A stretch of 64,000 nucleotides of DNA from Desulfocurvus vexinensis DSM 17965 (GCF_000519125.1 NZ_JAEX01000001.1:248001-312000), one strand, 5' to 3'; positions 28,479-37,897 are shown, counted from the first letter of the stretch. The notes: a model not told the origin generated them from the sequence alone. Made by a program: numbers and translations.

Positions 28479-29146
28479 ACCTCGCCGTGCTCGACGGCTA
28501 CTGGCCGGTGATCCTTGCCGGGCTGGGCACCACGGCACGCATCTGCGCCCTGTCCGTCGCCCTGGGTCTGGCCCTGGGGCTTGGCATCGAGCTGCTGCGC
28601 CAGGGCGTGCGCCCGGCCCGGGCCCTGTGCCGGGTCTATATCGAATTCTTTCGCGGTTCGCCCATCCTCATCCAGCTGTTCCTGCTCTACTACGCCGGGC
28701 CGGGCTTCGGGCTGGTGCTGGAGCCCGAGGCGGCGGGGGTGGTCGGCCTGGGGCTCTACGGCGCGGCCTATTTCACCGAGATCTTCCGCGCCGGGTTCGA
28801 GTCCATCCCCCGGGGCCAGATCGAGGCCGCCCAGAGCCTGGGCCTGTCGCCGCTGCGCATGCTCACGCGCATCCGCCTGCCGCAGATGGCCGCCCTGGTG
28901 ATGCCCCCTGTGGTCAACCAGATCATCATCCTGGTCAAGGATTCCGCCGTGTTGTCCATCATCACCGTGCCCGAGCTGACCAAGGAGACCTCCAAGATCG
29001 TCAACGAGACCTTTGCCATCGCCGAGCCGCTGCTCATCCTGGCGCTGCTGTACTGGCTGCTGGTGGAGGCCGTGTCGCGGGCGGGCGGGGCCCTGGAGGC
29101 CCGGCTCACGCGCCACCTCAAACCCGCAGCCGGGAGGCGCCCATGA
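28475..29146 (+). CDS. amino-acid ABC transporter permease (second)
   Basis: 223-aa HisMQ-type permease: [23 protein letters not shown] loop [20 protein letters not shown], and [18 protein letters not shown]. Partner of the preceding permease. Start ATG at 28475 overlaps the preceding stop, RBS AGGGAGG; its stop overlaps the ATPase start (ATGA). Confidence 0.9.
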   Translation: MNLAVLDGYWPVILAGLGTTARICALSVALGLALGLGIELLRQGVRPARALCRVYIEFFRGSPILIQLFLLYYAGPGFGLVLEPEAAGVVGLGLYGAAYFTEIFRAGFESIPRGQIEAAQSLGLSPLRMLTRIRLPQMAALVMPPVVNQIIILVKDSAVLSIITVPELTKETSKIVNETFAIAEPLLILALLYWLLVEAVSRAGGALEARLTRHLKPAAGRRP

Positions 29147-29940
29147 CCGTCAAGACGCGCACCATGACCCCGATCATCGAAATCACCGGATTGCACAAGC
29201 GCTTCGGCGAACTGGAGGTGCTGCGCGGCATCGACCTGCGGGTCTACCCCTCGGAGGTCGTCTGCCTCATCGGACCTTCGGGCTCGGGCAAGAGCACGCT
29301 GTTGCGCTGCATCAACTTCCTGGAGGCCTACGAGGCGGGCAGCGTGGTGGTCAACGGCCAGCTCATCGGCTACCGGCGCGAGCCCGACGGCAGCCTGCAC
29401 CGTTGCACCCCGGCCCAGGTGCGCCTGGCGCGCCGCGGCCTGGGCATGGTCTTCCAGCAGTTCAACCTCTGGCCGCACATGACGGCCCTGGACAACGTCA
29501 CCGAGGCCCTGCGCTCGGTCAAGGGCAAGACCCGCTCCGAGGCCGCCGACATCGGCGCGGCCATGCTGGAGAAGGTCGGGCTGGCCGACAAGGCCCGCTG
29601 CTACCCCGCCAGCCTGTCCGGCGGGCAGCAGCAGCGTGTGGCCATCGCCCGGGCCCTGGCCATGGAGCCGACCATCATGCTCTTCGACGAGCCAACCAGC
29701 GCCCTGGACCCCGAGCTGGTGGGCGACGTGCTGGCCGTCATGCGTTCCCTGGCCGCCGAGGGCATGACCATGGTCGTGGTGACCCACGAGATGGGCTTCG
29801 CCGCCGAGGCCGCCGATCGCGTGGTGTTCATGGAGGACGGGCAGGTGGTGGAGCAGGGCCTGCCCGGGCAGATGTTCAACGCGCCGTCCACCAGCCGCCT
29901 GGAAGCCTTCCTCGGCGGCTGGCGGCGGCGCAACGCCTAG
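29143..29940 (+). CDS. amino-acid ABC transporter ATPase
   Basis: 265-aa GlnQ/HisP-type ATPase: Walker [11 protein letters not shown]-loop [17 protein letters not shown], signature [17 protein letters not shown], Walker [16 protein letters not shown]-loop VTHEMGFA. It energises the two permeases. Residues 75-95 hold a small insertion ([19 protein letters not shown]) seen in some amine-uptake members. Confidence 0.92.
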   Translation: MTVKTRTMTPIIEITGLHKRFGELEVLRGIDLRVYPSEVVCLIGPSGSGKSTLLRCINFLEAYEAGSVVVNGQLIGYRREPDGSLHRCTPAQVRLARRGLGMVFQQFNLWPHMTALDNVTEALRSVKGKTRSEAADIGAAMLEKVGLADKARCYPASLSGGQQQRVAIARALAMEPTIMLFDEPTSALDPELVGDVLAVMRSLAAEGMTMVVVTHEMGFAAEAADRVVFMEDGQVVEQGLPGQMFNAPSTSRLEAFLGGWRRRNA

Positions 29941-29975
29941 CGGGCGTCCCCCCAAACAAAAAAGGAGTTCCGAAA

Positions 29976-30578
29976 ATGGCAAGCGAACTGATGACCATCC
30001 CCGCCCGCAAGGGCAAGGCCGCCGTGGTGCGCGCCGGGCAGCGCATCAAGATCATTAACACCCATGGCCAGCAGGTGGTGGACACCTGGGCCTTCAACCT
30101 CTGCGACATGAACGAATACCTGTCCATGCAGCACACGCGCGCCTACCTGGACAAGATCATCCCCCAGGCGGGTGATGACCTTGTCTCCAACCGCCGTCGC
30201 CCCATGCTGCGCTTCGTGCAGGACACCTCCCGGGGCGTGCACGACACGCTCATCGCCGCCTGCGACATCTACCGCTACATCGGCCTGGGCGTGAGCGAAT
30301 ACCACGACAACTGCCAGGACAATTTCTTCGCCGCCATGGGCGCCCTGGGCCACCACCCGGCCTTCTGCCCCAGCCCCCTGAACCTGTGGATGAACACTCC
30401 CGCCCGGGACAACACCATCGTCTGGCTGCCGCCTGTCTGCAAGGCCGGGGACTTCGTGGTCCTGGAGGCCTGCTTCGACTGCGTGGTGGCCATGTCGGCC
30501 TGCCCGCAGGACGTGGTGCCCATCAACGGTGTGGGCTGCACGCCCACCGAGGCCCACTTCGTGGTCCTGGAAGGCTAG
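29976..30578 (+). CDS. DUF1989 (urea carboxylase-associated) protein
   Basis: 200-aa protein of the family often found beside urea carboxylase, allophanate hydrolase or amine-catabolic genes. Visible landmarks are KIINTHGQQVVDTWAFN, the cysteine-containing DNCQDNF and PCxxxxNLWMN-like CPSPLNLWMNTP, and CFDCVVAMSACPQDVVPING. Cys and His residues suggest metal binding. No urea carboxylase is nearby; the neighbours are an amine transporter and an M20 hydrolase. Perfect RBS AAAGGAG, eight bases before ATG. Confidence 0.85.
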   Translation: MASELMTIPARKGKAAVVRAGQRIKIINTHGQQVVDTWAFNLCDMNEYLSMQHTRAYLDKIIPQAGDDLVSNRRRPMLRFVQDTSRGVHDTLIAACDIYRYIGLGVSEYHDNCQDNFFAAMGALGHHPAFCPSPLNLWMNTPARDNTIVWLPPVCKAGDFVVLEACFDCVVAMSACPQDVVPINGVGCTPTEAHFVVLEG

Positions 30579-30579
30579 C

Positions 30580-31695
30580 GTGGACCCCGTCCTGCTGGCC
30601 CGCGAGCTGGTCCGTCTCGATACCACCAACCCCCCGGGGGGCGAGGAGCGGGCCCTGCGGTACCTGGCGCAGCTGTTGTCCGCCGGGGGGCTGGAGGTGG
30701 CCCTGGACACCTTCGGGCCGGGCCGGGGCAGCCTGGTGGCCCGGCTGAACCCCGGGCGCGGCCCGGCCCTGTGCCTGGCCGGGCATGTGGACACCGTGCC
30801 CGTGGGCCGCGAGGCCTGGGCCGTGGACCCCTTCGCCGGGCTGGTGCAGGACGGGCGGCTGCATGGCCGGGGCGCCAGCGACATGAAGGGCGGGGTGGCG
30901 GCCATGTGCGCCGCCGCCCTGGCCCTGGCCCGCGAAGGCTTCGGCGGCGCCCTGGCCGTGTATGTCTTTGGCGGCGAGGAAAGCGGCTGCGAGGGCTCCT
31001 TCCACGCCCTGGCCGACCCCGCTCTGCGCGGCCAGCCCGGGGCCGTGGTGGTGGCCGAGCCCACGCGCAACCGGCCCCTGGTGGGCCACAAGGGCGCCCT
31101 GTGGCTGGCCTGCGAAACCCGGGGCCGCACGGCCCATGGCTCCATGCCCGAGCTGGGCGACAACGCCCTGTACAAGCTGGTGGACGCCGTGGCGCGCGTC
31201 CGGGCCCTGGACCTGGGGCCGGCCCACGCGCACCTCGGCCCGCCGACCCTGAGCGTGAACACGCTCCAGGCGGGCGAAAATGTCAATTCCGTGCCCGACC
31301 GGGCCCGGGCGACCATCGACATCCGCAGCGTGCCCGGGCAGGACAACGCCGCCCTGACGGCCCTGGTCCGCGCCGCCGCCGGGGAGCAGGCCGAGGTCCG
31401 CGCCCTGCTGGACCTGCCCCCGGTCTGGACCGCGCCGGACCACCCCTGGCTGGCCCGGGCCTGCGCTGCCCTGGCGCCGTTGCTGGACCGGCCCCCGGGC
31501 GTGGAGACCGTGCAGTTTTTCACCGACGCGGCGGCCTTCCGCCACGTCTGCCCCGAGGTGCCCATGCTCATCCTTGGCCCCGGCGACCCGGCCCAGGCCC
31601 ACCGCACCGACGAATGGTGCGCCACTGCCGATATCCATGCCGCCACCGCCATGTATCTGGCCCTGGCCCGCGACTGGGACGCAGCCCCCGACTGA
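30580..31695 (+). CDS. M20-family amidohydrolase/peptidase (ArgE/DapE-like)
   Basis: 371 aa with a GTG start one base after the preceding stop. Zinc ligands by motif: His in LAGHVDTVPVG, Asp in GRGASDMKGG, the Glu pair in FGGEESGCEG, Glu/Asp in VVAEPTRN, and His in QAHRTDEW. A lid/dimerisation domain occupies about residues 165-280. It would hydrolyse an N-acyl or peptide bond of a small substrate, possibly the compound imported by the ABC system. Substrate unknown. Confidence 0.85.
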   Translation: MDPVLLARELVRLDTTNPPGGEERALRYLAQLLSAGGLEVALDTFGPGRGSLVARLNPGRGPALCLAGHVDTVPVGREAWAVDPFAGLVQDGRLHGRGASDMKGGVAAMCAAALALAREGFGGALAVYVFGGEESGCEGSFHALADPALRGQPGAVVVAEPTRNRPLVGHKGALWLACETRGRTAHGSMPELGDNALYKLVDAVARVRALDLGPAHAHLGPPTLSVNTLQAGENVNSVPDRARATIDIRSVPGQDNAALTALVRAAAGEQAEVRALLDLPPVWTAPDHPWLARACAALAPLLDRPPGVETVQFFTDAAAFRHVCPEVPMLILGPGDPAQAHRTDEWCATADIHAATAMYLALARDWDAAPD

Positions 31696-31733
31696 GCACC
31701 CGGCCCACCCTCCCCCTCGTGGGCCCTGCGCTC

Positions 31734-31770
31734 GCCCCGGGTTCGGCATGGTGCCGGGCCCGGGGCTTTG
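31734..31770 (+). terminator. terminator of the ABC/DUF1989/M20 operon
   Basis: 15-bp stem (31734-31748 with 31752-31766, two G-U pairs, loop TGG) followed by TTTG. Confidence 0.7.
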
Positions 31771-32105
31771 CGTTGTGGCGGGGAGGACCAGGGAGCGAGA
31801 GGCATATAACTACGTTTTTGTAGTTTAACGCGCAGTTTACCCTAAAAAGAGCCGAAAAATTTTCACAAAAATGAGTATAATGATTTTCGAATTGACATCG
31901 TTGTTACAAAATGCGGGGGGTGGGCCTGCAACAATGGGGTGCTCAGACTAAAAGGCCCTGAAATAAAACGAAAAAATAAGGCGGGCACGTTGCGGAACGA
32001 TAGTTGCTGAAAGGGCGTGTGCTGCCGCGCCGACGCCGGGTCCGCGCGTGGCGTCAGGCCGCCGGGAGCACGCACACCCCACACCCGACCAGGAGGACAC
32101 CAGTC
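31771..32105 (+). promoter_or_regulatory. AT-rich regulatory region before the TRAP/eut operon
   Basis: About 335 bases with no gene. It holds a palindrome AACTAC-N6-GTAGTT (31808-31825), a TATAAT box (31876-31881) and TTGACA (31891-31897 region), so more than one promoter is possible. RBS AGGAGGAC lies near 32091. A long untranslated leader to 32106 is likely. Confidence 0.45.
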
Positions 32106-33158
32106 ATGAAACGCAGAGAGTTCATCAAGAAGGCGGGCGCCGCCGGGCTCGCGGCCACCGCCGGGGCCGTGGTCAACGCGCCCTTCGTCCACGCCAGCAA
32201 GAAAACCACCATCCGCTGGCGCCTGCAAACCTATGCGGGGCCCGCCCTGGCCGAACACGTCATCAAGCCGCAGATCGAGGCCTTCAACAAGATCGCCGAC
32301 AACGAGATGGTCATCGAGTTGTACAACGCCGACCAGTTGGTGCCCACGGGCGAGCTGTTCCGCGCCATGCAGCGCGGCACCATCGACGCCGTGCAGAGCG
32401 ACGACGACTCCATTGCCGCCCCCGTGGACGTGGCCGTGTTCGCGGCCTATTTCCCCTTTGCCTCGCGCTACGCCCTGGACGTGCCGACGCTCTTCAACCA
32501 CTACGGGCTCAAGGAAATCTGGGAGGAGGCCTACTCCGAGGTCAAGGGCGTGACCTGGCTGTCCGCCGGTGCCTGGGACCCCTGCAACTTCGCCACCAAG
32601 CAGCCCATCAACAGCGTGGCCGACCTCAAGGGCAAGCGCGTGTTCACCTTCCCCACGGGCGGACGCTTCCTGCAGCGCTTCGGCGTGGTGCCCGTGACCC
32701 TGCCCTGGGAGGACGTGGAAGTCGCCCTGCAGACCGGCGAGCTGGACGGTATCGCCTGGTCGGGCATCACCGAGGACTACACCGTGGGCTGGGCCAACGT
32801 GACCAACTACTACCTGACCAACAACATTTCCGGCGCCTGGGCCGGGTCCTACTTCGCCAATTCCGACAAGTGGGACGCCCTGCCCGAGCGGTTGAAGACG
32901 CTGTTCCGTATGTCCATGGACAGCTCGCACTACTACCGCCTGCACTGGTACTGGTGGGGCGAGGCCCACTACCGCACCAAGGGCGGCAAGCTGAAGCTGA
33001 CCTCCATCCCCGAGAGCGAATGGAAGGTCGTGGAGGACGAGGCCATCAAGTTCTGGGACGAGATCGCCGCCCAGAGCCCCCGAAACGCCAAGGTCGTCTC
33101 CATCCTCAAGGACTACGTCGAGACCATGAAGCAGGCCGGCCCGCCCTACCGCGGCTAG
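32106..33158 (+). CDS. dctP: TRAP transporter substrate-binding protein (DctP)
   Basis: 350 aa with a twin-arginine-type signal (KRREFIKKAGAAGLAATAGA) and the TRAP SBP core: GELFRAMQRGTIDAVQSDDD, LKGKRVFTFPTGGRFLQ, LQTGELDGIAWSGITED. It binds a ligand, often a carboxylate or amino compound, for the DctQM permease. Here eutBC follow on the same strand, so an ethanolamine-related ligand is conceivable but not shown. Confidence 0.9.
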   Translation: MKRREFIKKAGAAGLAATAGAVVNAPFVHASKKTTIRWRLQTYAGPALAEHVIKPQIEAFNKIADNEMVIELYNADQLVPTGELFRAMQRGTIDAVQSDDDSIAAPVDVAVFAAYFPFASRYALDVPTLFNHYGLKEIWEEAYSEVKGVTWLSAGAWDPCNFATKQPINSVADLKGKRVFTFPTGGRFLQRFGVVPVTLPWEDVEVALQTGELDGIAWSGITEDYTVGWANVTNYYLTNNISGAWAGSYFANSDKWDALPERLKTLFRMSMDSSHYYRLHWYWWGEAHYRTKGGKLKLTSIPESEWKVVEDEAIKFWDEIAAQSPRNAKVVSILKDYVETMKQAGPPYRG

Positions 33159-33166
33159 CCGCGCCC

Positions 33167-33199
33167 GGCCCGGGCCCGGCGTCCTGCCGGGTCCGGGCC
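33167..33199 (+). terminator. intra-operon hairpin after dctP
   Basis: 14-bp stem with one G-U pair (33167-33180 with 33186-33199, loop GTCCT) and no U-tract. It mirrors the hairpin after the ABC substrate-binding gene and probably raises dctP message over dctQM. Confidence 0.5.
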
Positions 33200-33251
33200 C
33201 GCTTCATCCGTTGCCCAGCCCCGTAACACCTAAGCAGAAGAGCAGACAGCC

Positions 33252-33764
33252 TTGCCCAGAGCAATCCGACTCTACGTCCAATACATGGACGCAATCAGCA
33301 CCCGCGTCGGCCAGGCGACGCTTTACCTTGTCTTCGCCATGATGGCCATCCTGCTTTTGTCGTCCATCGCGCGAACCGTGTTCAATTACCCGTTGCTGTG
33401 GGCTGTTGAATCGGCGCAATTCACGATGTCGGCATACTACATGCTTGGCGGAGCGTTTTCCATGCTCCTGCACTCCCATGTGCGCATGGACGTGTTCTAT
33501 GGCCGCTGGACCACGCGCAAGCGCGGGGTGATGGACTCGGTGACGTCCCTGTTCCTGCTGTTCTACCTGGGCGTGCTGCTCTACGGCGGCATTTCCAGCA
33601 CGGCCTATTCCATCGAGTATGGCCAGCGCAACTACTCGGCCTGGGCGCCGCTCATGTGGCCCATCAAGGTGATCATGGTCGCGGGCATCGCGCTGATGCT
33701 GCTCCAGGCGGTGGCCATGTTCTTCAAGGATCTTGCCCAGGCCCTGGGGAAGGAGCTGTCGTGA
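33252..33764 (+). CDS. dctQ: TRAP transporter small permease (DctQ)
   Basis: 170 aa with four TM helices (YLVFAMMAILLLSSIART, SAYYMLGGAFSMLLHSH, SVTSLFLLFYLGVLLYGG, VIMVAGIALMLLQAVAMFF) and the DctQ 'HVRMDVFY' loop. The TTG at 33252 gives the full first helix; the first ATG (33285) would trim the N-terminus only slightly, and neither has a strong RBS. The stop overlaps the dctM start. Confidence 0.85.
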   Translation: MPRAIRLYVQYMDAISTRVGQATLYLVFAMMAILLLSSIARTVFNYPLLWAVESAQFTMSAYYMLGGAFSMLLHSHVRMDVFYGRWTTRKRGVMDSVTSLFLLFYLGVLLYGGISSTAYSIEYGQRNYSAWAPLMWPIKVIMVAGIALMLLQAVAMFFKDLAQALGKELS

Positions 33765-35080
33765 GCCACGAACTCATCGCGCTTTTGATGTTCTCGCTGC
33801 TCATGCTCATGCTCATGACCGGGCAGCGCGTGTTCGGGGCCATCGGCTTCATCGCGGCCATTTTCTCCCTGTGCCTGTGGGGTGACGGCGGGGCCGAGAT
33901 GCCCTTCAACGCCAGCATCGCCCTGCTGAACTGGTACCCCCTGCTGACCCTGCCGCTGTTCATCTTCATGGGCTACATCCTGTCCGAGTCGGGCATCGCC
34001 AACGATATGTACAAGATGCTGCACGTCTGGATGGGCTCGCTGCCCGGCGGCCTGGCCATCGGCACCGTGGTGCTCATGGTCGCCATCTCGGCCATGAACG
34101 GCCTGAGCGTGGCGGGCATGGCCATCGGCAGCAGCATCGCCCTGCCCGAGATGCTCCGGCGCGGCTACGACAAGCGCATGGTCACCGGCGTGATCCAGGC
34201 CGGGTCGTCCCTGGGCATCATGGTTCCGCCGTCCATCGTGCTGGTGCTCTACGGCATGATCGCCCGCCAGCCCGTGAGCCAGCTCTGGCTGGCCGGGGTG
34301 CTGCCCGGGCTTTTGCTGGCCGCGCTGTTCATTGTCTACATCGTGGTGCGCTGCTGGCTGCAACCCGAGCTGGGCCCGGTGCTGTCTGCCGAGGAGCGCA
34401 ACGTGGGCCGGAGCGAGAAGCTGCGCCTGCTGCGCGCCGGGCTTTTGCCCCTGGTGATCATCTTCTCCGTCACCGGCCTGTTCATGCTCGGCGTGACCAG
34501 CCTGGTGGAAAGCTCGGCGGTGGGCGCCTCGGCGGCGCTGCTGGCCGCCTGGGCCAAGGGTCGCCTGACGCGCAAGATGCTGCGCGACACCCTGCACCTG
34601 ACCCTGTCGGTGAGCTGCATGTTCATGTGGATCATCCTGGCGGCCATGTGCTTCGGCGCGGTGTTCGACGGCCTGGGCGCCGTCCACGCCATCGCCCGGC
34701 TGTTCCTGGACGAATGGGGCCTGAGCCCCTGGGGCGTGCTGATCATGATGCAGGTCTCCTACATCATCATGGGCATGTTCCTGGACGACACGGCCATGCT
34801 GGTCATCGTGGCCCCGTTGTATATCCCGCTGATCATCTCCCTGGGCTTCAACCCGGTGTGGTACGGCGTGTTGTATACCGTCACCTGCCAGATCGCCTAC
34901 ATGACCCCGCCCTTCGGCTACAACCTGTTCCTGATGAAGGCCATGGCCCCCAAGGAAGTCACCCTGGTGGACATCTACAGCTCCATCGTGCCCTTTGTGG
35001 CCATCATGGTCGTCGGGCTGGCCATCATCATGGCCTTCCCGCAGATCGCGCTGTATTTGCCCACGGCGTACTTCCAGTAG
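33761..35080 (+). CDS. dctM: TRAP transporter large permease (DctM)
   Basis: 439 aa, GTG start in the dctQ stop (GTGA). About 12 TM helices; landmarks are LPLFIFMGYILSESGIANDM, AMNGLSVAGMAIGS, IQAGSSLGIMVPPSIVLVLY, and MGMFLDDTAMLVIVAPL near the C-terminus. It is the sodium-coupled channel subunit of the TRAP system. Confidence 0.92.
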   Translation: MSHELIALLMFSLLMLMLMTGQRVFGAIGFIAAIFSLCLWGDGGAEMPFNASIALLNWYPLLTLPLFIFMGYILSESGIANDMYKMLHVWMGSLPGGLAIGTVVLMVAISAMNGLSVAGMAIGSSIALPEMLRRGYDKRMVTGVIQAGSSLGIMVPPSIVLVLYGMIARQPVSQLWLAGVLPGLLLAALFIVYIVVRCWLQPELGPVLSAEERNVGRSEKLRLLRAGLLPLVIIFSVTGLFMLGVTSLVESSAVGASAALLAAWAKGRLTRKMLRDTLHLTLSVSCMFMWIILAAMCFGAVFDGLGAVHAIARLFLDEWGLSPWGVLIMMQVSYIIMGMFLDDTAMLVIVAPLYIPLIISLGFNPVWYGVLYTVTCQIAYMTPPFGYNLFLMKAMAPKEVTLVDIYSSIVPFVAIMVVGLAIIMAFPQIALYLPTAYFQ

Positions 35081-35130
35081 CCCCTGGCGCGGCGCGCGGC
35101 GATGGAGTAAGCACGGACAGGGGAGGAACC

Positions 35131-36531
35131 ATGGGCAAGACGGGCAAGAGAACCCTGCGCGAGCTGCTGGCCTGGGCCACGCCCGCGCGTTCGGGCGACG
35201 TGCTGGCGGGCGTGGCCGCGCCGGATGCGGAAAGCCGCGTGCGCGCCCAGATGGAGCTGGCCGAGGTGCCGCTGACGCGCTTTCTGGACGAAGCCGTGGT
35301 GCCCTACGAGGACGACGAGGTCACCCGGCTGATCATCGACAGCCACGATGCGCAGGCCTTCGCCCCGGTGCGCTCCTTCACCGTGGGCGAGCTGCGCGAC
35401 TGGCTGCTGACCGACGCGGCGGACAGCGACGCCCTGGCCCGGCTGGCCCCGGGCCTGACCCCCGAAATGGCCGCCGCCGTGAGCAAGCTCATGCGCGTGC
35501 AGGACCTGGTGCTGGCGGCGTCCAAATGCCGGGTGGTCACGCGCTTTCGCAACACCGTGGGCCTGCCGGGCACCTTCAGCGTGCGCCTGCAACCCAACCA
35601 CCCCACCGACGACCTGAAAGGCATCGCCGCCTCGACCCTGGACGGGCTGTGCTACGGCTGCGGCGACGCGGTCATCGGCATCAACCCGGCCACGGACAAC
35701 CTGGAGAACATCTCCCGGCTGCTCTTCATGCTCGACGGGCTCATCCAGCGCCATAAGGTGCCCACCCAGAGCTGCGTGCTGACCCACGTGACCACGACCA
35801 TGGAGGCCATCGAGCGCGGGGTGCCTGTGGACCTGTGCTTCCAGTCCATTGCCGGGACCCAGCGGGCCAACGCCAGCTTCGGCGTCTCCCTGGCCCTGCT
35901 GGAGGAGGCCCACCAGGCCACCCTGGGCCTGGGCCGGGGCAGCGTGGGCGACAACGTGATGTACTTCGAGACCGGGCAGGGCAGCGCCCTGTCCGCCGGG
36001 GCGCACCACGGGGTGGACCAGCAGACCCTGGAGGCCCGGGCCTACGCCGTGGCCCGGCGCTTCCGCCCGCTTTTGGTCAACACCGTGGTCGGCTTCATCG
36101 GCCCGGAGTACCTCTACAACGGCAAGCAGATCCTGCGCGCCGGGCTGGAGGACCATTGCTGCGGCAAGCTGCTCGGCCTGCCCATGGGCGTGGATATCTG
36201 CTACACCAACCACGCCGAGGCCGACCAGGACGACATGGACACCCTGCTGACCCTGCTGGGCGCGGCGGGCTGCACCTTCATCATGGGCGTGCCCGGGGCC
36301 GACGACATCATGCTCCACTACCAGTCCACGTCGTTCCACGACGCCTGCTACCTGCGCCGCCTGCTGGGCCTGCGCCCGGCCCCGGAGTTCCAGGCCTGGC
36401 TGGAGGCCCTGGGCATACACGACGCCGCCGGGCGGCTTTTGCCCATGAGCGCGGAAAACGCGCTGCTGGCCCTGCCGCGCGAGGCCGGGGCCGCGCGCGA
36501 GGGCGGGACCAGAGGGGAGGGCGGGGCATGA
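35131..36531 (+). CDS. eutB: ethanolamine ammonia-lyase large subunit
   Basis: 466-aa EutB: the adenosylcobalamin-dependent enzyme converting ethanolamine to acetaldehyde and ammonia. Visible landmarks are FRNTVGLPGTFSVRLQPNHP, GVPVDLCFQSIAGTQRANASF, NVMYFETGQGSALSAGAHHG and GADDIMLHYQSTSFHD. Length fits the family. RBS GGGGAGGAACC before ATG. No reactivase EutA, aldehyde dehydrogenase or shell gene is nearby. Confidence 0.93.
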   Translation: MGKTGKRTLRELLAWATPARSGDVLAGVAAPDAESRVRAQMELAEVPLTRFLDEAVVPYEDDEVTRLIIDSHDAQAFAPVRSFTVGELRDWLLTDAADSDALARLAPGLTPEMAAAVSKLMRVQDLVLAASKCRVVTRFRNTVGLPGTFSVRLQPNHPTDDLKGIAASTLDGLCYGCGDAVIGINPATDNLENISRLLFMLDGLIQRHKVPTQSCVLTHVTTTMEAIERGVPVDLCFQSIAGTQRANASFGVSLALLEEAHQATLGLGRGSVGDNVMYFETGQGSALSAGAHHGVDQQTLEARAYAVARRFRPLLVNTVVGFIGPEYLYNGKQILRAGLEDHCCGKLLGLPMGVDICYTNHAEADQDDMDTLLTLLGAAGCTFIMGVPGADDIMLHYQSTSFHDACYLRRLLGLRPAPEFQAWLEALGIHDAAGRLLPMSAENALLALPREAGAAREGGTRGEGGA

Positions 36532-37610
36532 GCAAGGCCGGACCCATCGTCACCCCCGACCTGTGGAGCGAACTGCGCCGCTTCACCCAGGCGCGCATCA
36601 GCCTGGGCCGCTGCGGGGTCAGCCTGCCCCTGGCCGAGAGCCTGGCCTTTCGCCTGGCCCACGCCCAGGCCCGCGACGCCGTGTGGCAGCCGTTTCGCAT
36701 GGCCGAGCTGGCCGGGGAGCTGGAAGGGGCCGGGCTGGAATGCCTGCGCCTGCACAGCGCCGTGGCCGACCGGGGCGAATACCTGACCCGCCCGGACAAG
36801 GGCCGCCGCCTGGACGAGGCCTCGCGGGAACTGCTTGCGGCGCGCGCGGCGGGCGCGGCGGGCGGAGCCGGGGGGCCGGAGGGCGGAGCCAGGGAGCCGG
36901 AGGGCGCCTCCCGGGCCTCGCGGAACGCGGCGGGTTCGCCCCCGGGCGCGGCCCCGGGTGCCAGCCCGGACGTGGCGGGCGCGACCTCCTGCGCCGCTTC
37001 CCATGCCGCTCCGGGCATGGCCCCGGGCGGTGCCCCAGGCGTGGCCCCGGGCGGCGCCTCGGGCGCGGCTCCAAACGGTGCCCCGGAAGGTGCCCCGGGC
37101 GTGGCTTCGAGCGGTGCCCAGGGTGCGACCCCGGGCGGCGTCCCGGACGTGGTCCTGGTGGTGGGCGACGGTCTGTCCGCGCGCGCGGTGCACGAGACCG
37201 CCGGGCCCCTGGTGCGCCGTCTGGTGCCCGTGCTGCGCGGGGCGGGGCTTTCCGTGGGCCCGGTGTGCCTGGTGGAGAACGCGCGGGTGGCCGTGGCCGA
37301 CGAGGTGGGGGCCCTTCTGGGCGCCCGGGTTTCGGTGATCCTCATCGGTGAGCGCCCGGGGCTCAGTTCGCCCAACTCCCTGGGCATCTACCTGACCCAC
37401 GGCCCGCGCCCCGGCACCACCGACGAGGCCCGCAACTGCATCTCCAACGTGCGTCCGGGCGGCCTGAGCCTGGACGAGGCCGTGCGCAAGCTGGCCTATC
37501 TGCTGGAAGAGGCCCTGGCCCTGGGCCTGTCGGGCGTGGCCCTCAAGGACAAGATGCCCCCCGCCTACCTGCCCTTCGGCACCCCCGCCCCCCCGGCCCT
37601 GGAGAGCTGA
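36528..37610 (+). CDS. eutC: ethanolamine ammonia-lyase small subunit with long insertion
   Basis: 360 aa, about 60 longer than usual EutC. Residues 1-104 (ARISLGRCGVSLPLAESLAF, ADRGEYLTRPDKGRRL) and 207-360 (VVLVVGDGLSARAVHETAGP, VGALLGARVSVILIGERPGL, CISNVRPGGLSLDEAVRKLA) match EutC, which contributes to the cobalamin-binding face. Between them lies a low-complexity Gly/Ala/Pro run. Start overlaps eutB stop. The usual EutC has a shorter variable linker at this place, so function is probably kept. Confidence 0.9.
   Translation: MSKAGPIVTPDLWSELRRFTQARISLGRCGVSLPLAESLAFRLAHAQARDAVWQPFRMAELAGELEGAGLECLRLHSAVADRGEYLTRPDKGRRLDEASRELLAARAAGAAGGAGGPEGGAREPEGASRASRNAAGSPPGAAPGASPDVAGATSCAASHAAPGMAPGGAPGVAPGGASGAAPNGAPEGAPGVASSGAQGATPGGVPDVVLVVGDGLSARAVHETAGPLVRRLVPVLRGAGLSVGPVCLVENARVAVADEVGALLGARVSVILIGERPGLSSPNSLGIYLTHGPRPGTTDEARNCISNVRPGGLSLDEAVRKLAYLLEEALALGLSGVALKDKMPPAYLPFGTPAPPALES
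36840..37146 (+). repeat. degenerate Gly/Ala/Pro repeat inside eutC
   Basis: Encodes residues about 105-206, with recurring GxAPG and GVAPGG units (for example APGMAPGGAPGVAPGG). The DNA shows loosely repeated 24-base blocks of CCCCGGGC-type sequence, consistent with expansion by slippage. Confidence 0.7.
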
Positions 37611-37619
37611 GGGCTGGGG

Positions 37620-37685
37620 CCACACTTTGAGCGGGCGCGAAAAAGCGCCTCGAAGCCGAGCCGTTCAGCAAAGGTGTGGGTTTTT
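37620..37685 (+). terminator. eutBC terminator (branched hairpin)
   Basis: Outer stem CCACACTTTG (37620-37629) with CAAAGGTGTGG (37669-37679, one bulge), an inner GGCGC/GCGCC stem, and a GTTTTTG run after 37680. Confidence 0.75.
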
Positions 37686-37699
37686 GTTTGTCAAAAGCA

Positions 37700-37737
37700 A
37701 AATCCCCCTGCTGTACCAACAGCCAGGGGGATTTTTA
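37700..37737 (+). terminator. second terminator
   Basis: Stem AAATCCCCCTG (37700-37710) with CAGGGGGATTT (37724-37734), inner CTGT/ACAG pairing, and a T-run. A backup for the eut operon, 15 bases after the first. The following 37741-37897 is AT-richer and gene-free. Confidence 0.8.
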
Positions 37738-37897
37738 TGTCCATCAAGAGACTTTGCCCAGCACAGAAGCCGTGTATCCTAGTCTCTGTTGACGGGACGC
37801 GGAGCATTCTTTGCAGGAAGCCAAAGGTTAGAGGTCATATCTAGAAGATCAGTATAGCCTATGTTCGGCTTATATTATGACATTCGATAGGACTGGG

